From positions 744,001-808,000 of the forward strand of contig QPFY01000015.1 in the NCBI GenBank assembly GCA_003665825.1: 64,000 nucleotides of DNA, given 5' to 3'. Of this stretch, positions 35,462 to 50,400 are shown in pieces (the first letter of the stretch is position 1; every line of letters begins with the position of its first letter). The DNA is from Microbotryum silenes-acaulis. Its lineage: Eukaryota > Basidiomycota > Microbotryomycetes > Microbotryales > Microbotryaceae. Both the position numbers and the translations under genes were made by a program. The notes below the pieces were generated by a model. That model did not search any database. It was not told where the DNA came from and was given only the letters and a program-made list of their open reading frames with translations.

Positions 35462-35870
35462 TTTCTCGTTTTTTGATCGTCTCTCGCTCGGAACGCCGAC
35501 TTGTCGAGCTACGTCTCCTCTTCTTCCTTTCGATCTGGAAGCTCTCTCGCCGAGAAATATCTTTCTTTTCCTAGTCGGTCGATAGATTCACAGGGTTCGC
35601 CGGCGCCGATTCTTGTCGGATTCTTTGGAACCGATCACCGAAATGGCACTCGAAGAGCTTCGGGCGTCAATTCAGGAGTCCAAGGCTCGCCTTGTGTCTC
35701 TGTAAAGCACCCAAGGGGGATTGGTGGGCATGATTGATTCTGATTCAGGGTCAATGAGTCCTACACTACTGGCCTAGCCAGTGTGCTCAACTGCATCTCC
35801 TCCGATTTTTCCAGAGATTTCTAGGTATTAGGATATAGCGCGCGGCTGTCAACCTTATTTTTTCGTGCAT
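35462..35870 (+). mobile_element. 5'-truncated LINE 3' end captured inside family A copy 1
   Basis: From TCTCTCGCTCGGAACGCCGA to the 3' UTR this matches the end of LINE ORF2 at 4928-5100: SERRLVELR, FFLSIWKLS and EELRASIQESKARLVSL with a stop at 35703-35705, then GGGTCAATGAGTCCTACACT. It has indels and stop codons relative to the LINE. The same fragment sits at the equivalent place in copy 2, so it was present before the family A copies separated. Confidence 0.85.
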
Positions 35871-35991
35871 TCTTTTAGGTAGATGTAGATTATAGTGTCA
35901 TTTAAATCCATCAAATGACAAATGAATAAACAAAGCTGAGATCCTATTCGAGTCCATTTCATTAGAAAAAAGGCTCGTTGGCGGTCGCGCT

Positions 35992-36138
35992 AGTTGGTGT
36001 GTTGGGAATGAGGGTTAGGAATGGCGCGTTCATTGGTAATCTGTTTAGAAGCGCTCGTCTGTTTAGTGAAGCCTGGCGATGCGCACCAACCGTTGTCTTC
36101 TCTCCACGGTTGGATTACACGCTCGTCAGTCTCTTATT
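35992..36138 (+). repeat. Copia 5' LTR
   Basis: 147 bp, AGTTGGTGTGTTGGGAATGA to CAGTCTCTTATT. It differs from the 3' LTR only by 18 extra bases (AAGCGCTCGTCTGTTTAG) next to an 8-bp repeat CTGTTTAG, which suggests slippage or unequal repair in one LTR after insertion. Confidence 0.9.
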
Positions 36139-36146
36139 TGGTAGCG
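36139..36146 (+). other. Copia primer binding site
   Basis: TGGTAGCG directly follows the 5' LTR. It fits pairing with initiator methionyl tRNA, as used by Ty1/Copia elements for minus-strand priming. Confidence 0.65.
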
Positions 36147-36203
36147 TCTGTATTGCCGCAAGGCACAGATCCGCACGCAGAAAAGACGCAGCGCGTATCC
36201 AAG

Positions 36204-40758
<4,555 letters not shown>

Positions 40759-40996
40759 GCGCTGGCGGCGCGCTTGGTGCTTGGTGCGCGCGCGCGGCGG
40801 GAATGCAGTCTGCGCGTAGCGCAGAAAGATTTCTGAGCATTGTACAGCTTGTAGAGTAGTTTTGAGAAATTATTCAACACTAGGCCGCCCTCATATTTGC
40901 ACATTTTCAGTCAGAATCCGGGAAAAATTCTGGACATTTTGCCTCGAAAAAGGCCGTTTTTAGAGGGCCGCCTATGGCTGGGCTTTCGGGGGTCCT

Positions 40997-41004
40997 GGGT
41001 CACC
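40997..41004 (+). repeat. Right target site duplication of family A copy 1
   Basis: GGGTCACC, identical to 33520-33527. A near copy (GGGGTCACC) follows at 41007, so the local target itself was repetitive. Confidence 0.8.
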
Positions 41005-41289
41005 AGGGGTCACCACGTCACCGGGCTGGGTGCGAAATTGTGGAGGCTAATGAGAGAATTCGCGAACGTCTAGTACAAGTGGCCCTGGTGGCGCGAGGCT
41101 AGTGTTTGCTGTATCAAGCCTGATTAGATTTCACATATTCGATTATCTACTGCGATGGGGTTTGACCTGGTCTGAGCGTCGCACTGCGCCGCACGTCACG
41201 CGTCCTCACGCGTCACGCACGTCTACGCACGTTAGGTCGCGCGGGTCCACTTCTCAGTTTCGCTCGTATTCGCGCAGCTGAAACGGGAA

Positions 41290-42643
41290 ATGAGGTGGAC
41301 ACCAGTCTCGGGTCGAGCCGTCTCGTCATGTGTTGTGGTTGTGGTCGCGTTCCTATTCGTCAGCGTGGTCCATGCTCACACGATCGATGTTGGAGCGGCT
41401 GTCAAGGTCAGTCAAGAGCGGGCAACACAGGCGCCGTCGGGGGGGGGGTCGTCCGCCACCGTACTGCCCCGGGGATGAACAGCCAGTCTGTCCACGGCCG
41501 TACCGGACACTCAACACCGTCTGGATGTTCGTCTTCGCGCAGGAATGCTTTTTCGAGGATTTGCACACCGAGGACAAGGTACGTCTCCGTTTTCTTCGCC
41601 CCATCCAGCTCCTTCCCTGGCCCGTGAAGCGCTCAGTGCTCGGACCGATTCTGCGACCCCCGCGTGACGTGGTCCTTGCCCGTCCGATCGCGCTGGATGG
41701 CTCATCGAAATCTCTATAACAAGCGATGCACCGACCTCAGGGATTCGGAAGCTGAGGTCGTCCGAAACCTTCTTTCCTCCGCTGCTGCGGCGTTTGCAGA
41801 TGACAGTGACCTACCAAGTCGCCGGTGGAGGTCACCTGGACATCGACTTTTGGCTCTCGGGCCCAGGTGACCGCGTTATGAACGAGCAACGCAAACGCGA
41901 CACGGGCACCTATTCGTTCACCGCCGAGGTTGACGGACGCTACACTTATTGCTTCTCCAACGAGATGAGCACCGTCACGGGCAAGACAATTAGGTCCGTT
42001 TTACGCCTCGGATCGCCGCGGGCCATAAACGGAACCGTGGAGCTGATGTGGCTACGGTACCCTGCAGTTTCAACGTCCACGGCGTCATGTATGTCGAGGA
42101 CGACGGTGAGTGGCTGGCTCCATTTCGAGGACTAGTGTTACGGAAAAGCACTGAGGACCCAAGTGATGTATTTCATTCACCTCCCCCGCCAGGCCACACC
42201 GCCCCTATCGAAAAAGAGATCCGGACTTTAAGTCAAGCATTGGAAGCGGTCAAGGACGAACAAGAATACATTGTTGTCAGGGAACGCATCCATCGGGATA
42301 GTCAGTCCGCTTGGGATTGGTACGACCTTGATCTTCAGAGCTTCGGTGCTGAGTGGTTGAACGCGGGGTTTTCCTTTCTTTGTTGGAACGTGCAGCTGCC
42401 GAAAGCACCAACAGCCGCGTCAAGTATTGGAGCATTGTGCAGACCCTGATGCTCATCTCCGTATGCGCGTTCCAGGTCTTCTATCTCAAACGGTACGTCC
42501 CGCAACAACTGCTTTTGCCGGGCAGGTGGATGGCGGGAAGGATTGACTTTTTAACGTCGTCTCTCCCTGACAGGTTTTTCGAGGTCAAGCGCGCTGTGGT
42601 GAGTTGGAATCCGGTGGTTCCCAAGCAGGTCATTCAGTACTGA
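41290..42643 (+). CDS. EMP24: p24 family ER-Golgi cargo receptor Emp24
   Basis: Type I membrane protein of COPII/COPI vesicles that sorts GPI-anchored and other cargo. Signal peptide MRWTPVSGRAVSSCVVVVVA then FLFVSVVHAHTIDV. Splicing gives AAVKECFFEDLHTEDK joined to MTVTYQVAGGGHLDIDFWLS, then GTYSFTAEVDGRYTYCFSNE, all GOLD-domain features. A short exon SFNVHGVMYVEDDG follows, then the coiled coil EKEIRTLSQALEAVKDEQEY. The membrane span is YWSIVQTLMLISVCAFQVFY and the cytosolic tail RFFEVKRAV contains the FF and KR sorting signals. Unspliced reading continues to a stop at 42641-42643. A GT-AG intron (about 42599-42679) followed directly by TAG would end the protein at KRAV, the usual p24-beta tail. 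At least six introns. Confidence 0.92.
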
Positions 42644-42752
42644 TATGGACTGATCGTATTTGTCTCTACCGAACTGTAGTAGTAATAAGGTTCCGACCCC
42701 CTGCAATAGTAGTGACGAAACAAGCGCTTACGAAGACAGCAGCCACAAGGGC

Positions 42753-45700
42753 TCAGAATCCAAACAGCTTCTTCTTCTTCTTCTTCTCCTTTTCTCCAAC
42801 CTCGGCCGCGACATTTGAGGAGCCCTGGGGTTTGTTGGCCCTCGGGGTTACAGTAGTCGGGTCCGAGGTATGCATCGCCGACGACGTTGTCGAGACTGAC
42901 CGAATCAACGAGGGCGACGGGATCGAGGTAATATGCGCGGGCGAGTACGCATGGGGCGACAAATTGGATGAATGCGACGAGGGAGCATACTCGAGGGGAG
43001 AGAGCTTTCGAGGATCTCGTGAAGAAGTGGACGACGAATACGAGTTGGGGGGCGGGGGCATATGGTTACCGGGAGGAGGACCCCCTTCTTGCGAAGGAGG
43101 ATGGGAATGGGAGTGGGCATGGGTTTCCGAGCCGTAGCGAGTTTGACCTGATGTAGGGGCAAGTGAATGAGGGTGAGACCTGTCATTCGTTTGGTGCGAA
43201 TGCGACGCCAGGATCGAGGTTTTGCTTCCTTTCCGGGATGCCGAGAGTGCAGCGGGCGGTATTGGGGATGCGTCGCTCCCCGGAGGGCCGCGCTCGAGAT
43301 TGGAGAGGTCCGAGACGAATTGCTCGGGTGTGATGGTGCTTGTAGAACCTATGAATGGTTGGGAGCGAGGGAAGTGCAATCAGACGCGATCTGTAACCGA
43401 TGTAGACGTCATTTGCCTGCCTACCAATGATGATGTCTTTGTTGGCGGATTCGGACAATTTGTAGCTGTTCGAAGGCGCGGTCAGTTGTTTGCGTAAGTT
43501 ATCGCTGGGACAAGACGTGAAGGGAAGCGGTGACTGGACATACACAGCTCGGACCTCGGAAAAGGTCATACCTCCCGCGACAAAGACAACCACTCGTTGA
43601 CGGAGTTCTGCGATCGTCCGTCGCCCCCGCGTGGCCGTCCACTGAGGCCTTGCGCTCCGTAGTGAGCCAGCTTGAGTCGGCGCAACAGATGCTGCCCGTG
43701 ACGATGACGAGCCGCCACTCGGAGGTGCATCCCGCACATATGGGAACGTTGTTTGATCGAGGGAGCCTGCAATGTGCTCTTCAAGCATGTACTTGAGCGC
43801 AGGCTGAAATCGTGAAATGTCGTACGAGTCCTCTTCGGGCCGTTGTTTGAACAGAGCCTTGCGCTTTTTGCCGGAGTCTTTCGAGACGTTGATCCCCATT
43901 TGCGACAAATTGTCGACAGCGTCCATTTCGTGCAGTGCCAAGCGTGCGTGCTGGTAGAGTCGCCTCCTGTCGCCTTCCGGCACGCCGTCACGGTGCATGA
44001 TGTACAGGGCAATGATCCGGAGTTTGTCAGTCGAGCTGCGATGTGCTCGTCCGCTCATGTCAGCTCTCGTGACAATGCGTCTATACCCTATTTTGCGTAG
44101 AGCCCAGGGCTCAGATCTTACCTTACTGATCTATCATCAAGCAGCGGAACCATCTCCTCCACTAAGGTCTTAGGTATCTTTCCTTCTGGTGTGACACCTG
44201 TGGCGCAGCACTTTGCGACAAGGGATCAAAATAAGTGGGCGGTACGGTCGGGATCGCCGAAGCCCAGTACCGACATACCTGCTCCACAAACGCGGCCGAG
44301 GGCAACTTCTTCTTTTCGAACAGGTGCATGCACTTCTCCGCCATTGTCAGATGCAGCGAAAGCTGAACGCATGATTGGCATAGAGTGAGATGACTTTGCA
44401 CGTGCACGTTGATAGGGTACTGGCGACCCAGAACCCACCTTTTCTTTAGCTTCTCGCAGCTGGGGAAGACTTGCGAGCATGTCCTTCATGTCATTCAAGC
44501 TCGTTCCTCCACTCTGACCAAACTTGCCATCGTGCTCCCCTGCATACGCTTTAAAGTCGGCGATAAGCTTGTCCAGCGCATCTTTCATGTGCATATGTCG
44601 CACTTCCGTCCACACGCTGTCCTCCTCGGTGAGAATGGCTTCCTTGTCCTCGACGTCGTTCGCAGCATTGCGAAATGTGTACCTGCGACGATTGGTGACT
44701 CGTGTGGGTTACGCCAATATTCCTGGCCACTTCGTCAACTTGAGCTCACCTATACGTGCGACCATCTTCGATGTCGAGCAGGTCGTTGCACATGGCTTGG
44801 TACGTAAACTCATGAACGAATGGCGCATACAGATCCATCGACCGGTCGGTGATGAGCAGAACTCCGCGAGGCCGTGGGGGATCAGATATCGGCTGTGGAT
44901 CGATGCAGCATCGCAAGTTCGTCAGGCCGCGGGGGGATAGAAGGCGGACAGCCCGTCAATCACTAACCGGGAAATCGCTGTTGTCCCGAGCATACGCGTC
45001 GATCTCGGCCTGCACTCGCTCGGCCAACCGCTTGCACATGGGTTCCCCAGCGGCAGCAGCAGGCCCGAGCAGACCATGAAATGAGGAAGGCGGGCTGTAG
45101 TATCGAATCACGGGATATTCACCCAGTGTCGCCAGAGCATTGACGAGCTGAGGAAGCGAGTAATTCGAGCCAAAGTTCAAAAATGAGTATTTTCCGTGCG
45201 ACACTCGATGGAGGCCGCACATGACTGACGGTGTGACTCATGCGAGAGATCTCATAGTTCCACCGAGCGACACTGTCGTCGACTTTTGGTCCCGGGGGTG
45301 AGAAAAGGCTCAGGAAGGCGTGCGGCGACTTGAGACTGAAGACCCGAGATTCGAGCGCTGATGGAGACAGAGGGGTTAGGAAAGACGCTCTTGGATCTGC
45401 TTCGCACTCAGGACGCACCGTGGAGGTTGAGGTATAGCTCTTTGAGGGCCAGAAGATAGGTGTGGGGAAGCTCAGACGTCAATCTACCGACAAGTTGGTC
45501 GTCGATGCCTGCCGGAGATGTTCGCGCCGGTAAGAGGCAGGTTGGACTCCGATCGCTTTTGCTCGTCGAGAGTAGAGTCGGCAACACAAGACGGACTGAC
45601 CCTCTAAAAATTGAAGGTAGGCCGAAGCGTACCGGGGAGGCTCTGCCTGTGCGCTCGAATGCGCCGGCTCGCGTTTCTTGGAGGAACGCTGCGCAGAGTT

Positions 45701-46361
45701 GGAGTTGGGCGACGAGTGGGGAGCAAAGTCGCGCAAAATCAGGTCCACGTTTTGTGCGGTCGGCATGACGAGGTAGATAGCCGCCAGACGGGGCTGCGGC
45801 GAACGGGGCGCGGTGATGACATCGACCTCTGTGCAAAAGCCGAGCCGAACACCGGTACGAGGGTGAGCAGGGTTCCAGTGGAGCTATGTCATTTCCAGAA
45901 TGCGCTGGGCGAGTTGAAGCCAGTGCCGAGTGAGATAGATGTTGTGATGATAGATGTCGCGTACTGCCTGTCACCCGGAGACGCGGGAGTCTGGCTTGAG
46001 CGTGAGCCCCACTCCCCACGTCCCAAGTCCCGCTGTCCCAACCCCCCTGGTGCCGTGGTGGTGGCCCACGTCGCACCGGTCGACGGCATGTGCGCTTACG
46101 TTGAACACCTTCCTCGAGGATGTCGTAGGTCGACAGCACTGAATTGAGCATCGGGCGCGTATACTCGTCGACGATGAGGACTTTCCACCGCGACGGTACC
46201 GACCGCAGCATCTCGAGATAGCCTGCATTCTCGATTCCAGGAGGTGGGAACTGTCAGTCCATCGGCCAATGAACCGCCTGCGTCGCTCCGTGAACCTCGC
46301 CTGGGCAGCACGGCCCAGGGGCCAGAAATAACTCACGTTGACGCAGCAATTCGAGTAGCAT
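42753..46361 (-). CDS. SEC1: Sec1/Munc18 protein of exocytosis, Sec1
   Basis: SM protein that binds assembled plasma-membrane SNAREs and promotes vesicle fusion. A tiny first exon, MLLELLRQ (46361), is spliced to [20 protein letters not shown] then [18 protein letters not shown], the SM N-terminus. Later exons give [36 protein letters not shown] (the conserved SM core motif), [50 protein letters not shown] and [52 protein letters not shown] and [18 protein letters not shown] complete the core. The C-terminal extension after [14 protein letters not shown] is His/Ser/Pro-rich and disordered, ending in a lysine run [10 protein letters not shown] at 42753. More than eight introns. Divergent from eIF4G across a repeat-rich 1-kb gap. 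Confidence 0.93.
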
Positions 46362-47434
46362 TGTTGACGGGTGCCCGCACAGCGAACTGTTGAGGCGGCG
46401 GGGCGGTGGGGGGAGGGGGTTCGCTGGCCTGGGTACAAAAGCATGCCAGCGTGGCAACTGCCTGCAGCTGCCTGCGCCTGCCTGCGCCTGCCTGCGCCTG
46501 CCTGCAGCTGCCTGCGCCTGCCTGCGCCTGCCTGCGCCTGCCTGCGCCTGCCTGCGCCTGCCTGCGCCTGCCTGCGCCGCCTGCGCCCTGCCTGCGCTGC
46601 AGTGCCGGCTACGCCTGGCATCGTCGGGCCTGTGAGACAGGTCGGTGCGCGCTGCTCTGCGCTGCTGCCAGGCCCTGGTATGGTCAAGCCAGGTGGAGCC
46701 AGGTCAAGCCCTCAGGGCCTCACGCGCGAAGGGACGGCCCGACCCACACTCCCGCTCTAACATCGACGACGTTCGATCCACAATCGAACACCGACCCACC
46801 ACCCACCTCCCCCTCCTGCAGCGACTGTTCTTTGGTCGACTCGGAGCCTCTGTTACAGACGAGCACGCCCCCAGCTCGCTCATTGTTCTGGTACTCGATC
46901 CCGATCGACGCCTGGATCCCCAAGTCTCCCATTCAAACCAAAAAGTGTCGTCGTCGACCGCACGACAAAAATGTGAGCGCATACACGCGGGGGACCTTCC
47001 CCTGCGGTCTGCTGGCGATTGGAGTTAGGCCATCTCATCTAAGGCGGGCGCTGACCGAGATCCAACCCTCTTACACACCTTGGTTCTACGTTCCATCCGA
47101 ACGTACCGCCTACGCCACATTGTCCTTGTCCGACGCCCTCGCCTGACGGCCACCGTTACCCGCGCCGCGCCCATCGTTGACTCCCGTCTTCCCGCTTCCC
47201 GTCCTTGTCGTCGTTGCCTCCTTCGCACGCCGCCGATTTCGATCGACCACCGCCTCCCGCTTCCTCGGACCGTGTTCGCCCCACCGCCCTACCCGTCATC
47301 GCTACAACTGCCACTTTCCTGGTCATTGCGTCTCGTTGTCTTGACCTGGGCCTGCGTTTCTCAAACCGATTAGACAAGTCACCTCGCCCGCAGAGACTCG
47401 CGATCTCACCCGGCCGCGCCAGCTCGCTTCATCA
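46362..47434. promoter_or_regulatory. Divergent SEC1/eIF4G promoter region and eIF4G leader
   Basis: The two start codons point away from each other across 1,073 bp. Besides the minisatellite it holds a pyrimidine-rich stretch (about 47150-47430) that looks like the long 5' leader of eIF4G. Exact start sites cannot be read. Confidence 0.5.
46461..46600. repeat. Minisatellite of CCTGCGCCTG units
   Basis: About thirteen copies of a 10-bp unit CCTGCGCCTG with a few CCTGCAGCTG variants, followed by decayed units. It lies about 100 bp upstream of the SEC1 start and about 850 bp upstream of the eIF4G start, inside their shared divergent promoter region. All frames are open through it because of composition; it is not coding. 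Confidence 0.9.
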
Positions 47435-50400
47435 ATGAGCAGGACTCCCTCGGCTGCACCCTCGTTAAGCACCGCTCCAGGCTCGACTGCAAGCGGCCCC
47501 TCGGCTGCAAGTGACAAGAAGCCCTCTGGTATCAAGGCCAACGCTTACGCCGTGTCCGACATTCCAGCCTTCCGTGCGCCGATCGCCGGCATCAATTATG
47601 CACAGGCAGCATCCAAGTCCAAGCCCTCGCCCCCGACTCTGCAGGGCAAGGATGTACCCGTGAGCGGCACTTTTGGAGGTGCTTCGCCCTTGATTCCTGC
47701 TGCAACAGCCATGGCCAACGCCGCGGCGACAGGTGCTAGCGCTGCCGTCTCATTGGCCCCTGCAGGTGGCCATATGAGGAACCAGAGCGTCAAGGTCGAC
47801 GCGATCAACGTTCCCGCATCTCGAGTGAATGCGATCAGGACCGGTGCTGCTGATGGTACGTGTACTCCACCTAGGTTGCTTGAATTGGACATGGGCTCTT
47901 GGCCACTTCTCTTATAGAAACAATATTTGACAGGGGCTGACCACTCATTTCTTCCCCCCCCCCCCCCGGCAGCGATTGCATTCGGCAACGTCAACGACCG
48001 AAACGCCGTGCTGTCGTCATCACCTGCGGCACCCCCTCCGGCTTCGAATGGCAACCCGAAGACGTTCGGAACCGTCCCCGCGGGATCTTCTCCTGTCGCA
48101 GCTGCTAAAGCGCCCATCAACCTGCATTCGTTCTTCACTGGAAGCGGGGCTGCCGTCTCGCCTGCCCCCGCATCCTCGCCGGCCCCGAGTGGCAATGATC
48201 GCCGACCGAGCCTGGGCTACGATGCATCGCGTCCCCCGCAAATCTCGAGTCCCTCCACAACATCCCAGCATCTTTCTCAACTCTCGAGCGCATCGGCCTC
48301 CTTTGCCCCGAGGCAACAGGCACCTCCGTTCATCCCCGGGCAGCAGCAGCAGCACTCGGCTCGCCTCTCTCAAGGCAGTTTCCCTTCGCCATCGCTCCAA
48401 TTCGCGCACCTGCCCGCATCCTCCTCATTCGTCCAACCCGGTTACGGGCCCAAGTCGCCTGCTATGCAGTCCGCAAATGTCGGCCAGTACAGCCCTGGGC
48501 CGAGCGGGGGCGCCTCAGCTCAGCGAAACGGATCTTTCACCGGTGCCTCGATCGTCGCAGGCAGGCCCAATGTTCCTGGCAACCGCTCTTTCGGCAACGC
48601 CGGCCCGACAAGCCCTCGCATGCAGAGCTCGAGCCTGCCTTCTCAGCAGGCACCTTATGGCCAACAGCCTAGTTGGCAGCAACCTGTGGGTTCTCACGCA
48701 CTTCTCTACTTGCCTGGTGCCCGTGTTCGGTGCAGATGTTGACGTAACGTACTTTCCTGCTCTGCAGCCGTATGGACAGCAACAATATGGTTATTACGGC
48801 ATGCAGTTCCCGCCACAGAACGCCTATGCGCCGTCACAGCAAGGTGGACCGAACGTATCATCTTCCCTTGCTCCTAATGGATCCTCGACCCCTGCCAACA
48901 TACGGTCACCCGCGCCAGCAGCTACGGCAACTCCCGGGTTGGCTCCGTCCCCCTCGCCGTCTCATTCCCACTCTACGACGCCCACGACGCCACAGTACTC
49001 GGCTTACTCTTCGCCGCAACCTCCTGCCGCCCTTCCATCCCACCACCCCTCGTTCCATCCCACTCACGCGAGCGCCAGCGGCACACCCCTTCGCACCTTG
49101 TCGAGTGCTGCTCACGCGCCCGAGTTTAAACCGAATGCCGATGCCGCTGTCTGGACCCCGCGCAAGAGTGCAGCAATCCAGATCCGAGATCCCAAGAAAG
49201 AGGCAGCGGCGGCCGCGGCCGCTGCGACGGCGCCAAAGGCCACCGAGGCTGCAGGTGCGAAGGCTGATAAATCCGAAGCGTCTGCGTCAGCGACGACATC
49301 ACTGCCGGCGCCTAGACCTGCGAAGGATGTGACAACACCGGTGGAAGAGATAGCAAAGAACGAGGTCAAGATCTCGTCTACTGCCGAGGATAGACCCGAA
49401 ACGAAGCTCGAAGTCGCAGAAGTCGCCAGTGTCAAGGACGAGCCGAAGACGGAACCCGCCTCCGCCATTACCAAGCCCGAGGTTGCAGTTGCCGTACCAA
49501 CGGTGAAGATCGACGAGAAGAAGGACGAGTCCGTGACCGAGGTTGAGACTAAGTCCGCGATCGCCGTTGATGGGAAGGAGGTGATGCCAGAAGCCGAGGC
49601 CCTAGCCCAGGTAGCCGAGGCGAAGTCTGGCGATGCCAAGAAGAACAACGCTGCTGCCGCGGTTTCTACCGCCTCTTCGCCTGCGTCGGCATCACAGTCG
49701 GCTCCCGTTCGGGATGAGAGGGCTTCGGCAAGCCAGGACTTCGGTGGCGCCCTGGCCAAAGCACGCTTCGCCGAGCAAGTCCAGCTTGGCGATGCAACTC
49801 CCGCCTCTGGCGCTCCCGCTCCGTCCGCTAACGGTGCCGTCGATGCTGTCGACGAATTGCTGGCCGCAGGTGCCTCCACAGCGGCATTGTCCGAGGCGCG
49901 CAAGATCGACGATCTCGCTTCGGTTTCATATCCTGAAGACATCCACTCGCCCAAGGCCGAGCTCAACGCCAACGCTGAATCGGGTCGCTACCGATACGAT
50001 CGCGAGTTCCTCCTGCAGTTCATGAACGTATGCACGGAAAAGCCTGAGGCGTTGCCGAATCTTGAAACGATCGGGATGATAGATGCGGGCGCCGAAGCCG
50101 GTTCGAGTCGAGGCAATTTCGGAGCTGGCAACCGACGAGCGGCTATGGGCCCCCCCGCAGTGCCCGGGCGTGGCGCAGGACCGGCAGGCGGATTTGGCAC
50201 ACGGAGTGCGAGTGTTGGAGGCGTCGGCGCTGGGTTTGGGTCGATGGGCAGTTTTGGCCAGGCACCCCTCGGTACAAGCGAAGCTCGCTTCGCGCAGTCG
50301 TCGATGCGAGCTGCTAGTGGGGCTTTTGGCGGCGGGCGAGCAGGCAACATGTCTCGCACGACAAGTCAAAGTGGTCTTCTCGGTGGTGCTTTTGTCCCGG

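Noticed and set aside
46461..46600. CRISPR-like array
   Set aside because: The unit is only 10 bp with no spacers, in a eukaryotic genome; it is a minisatellite.
47976..48769. Upstream extension of the long plus-strand frame in eIF4G
   Set aside because: In this stretch the eIF4G protein runs in another frame (AIAFGNVNDRNAVLSSS...), which is joined by introns on both sides. The open alternative frame is Arg/His/Pro-rich noise.
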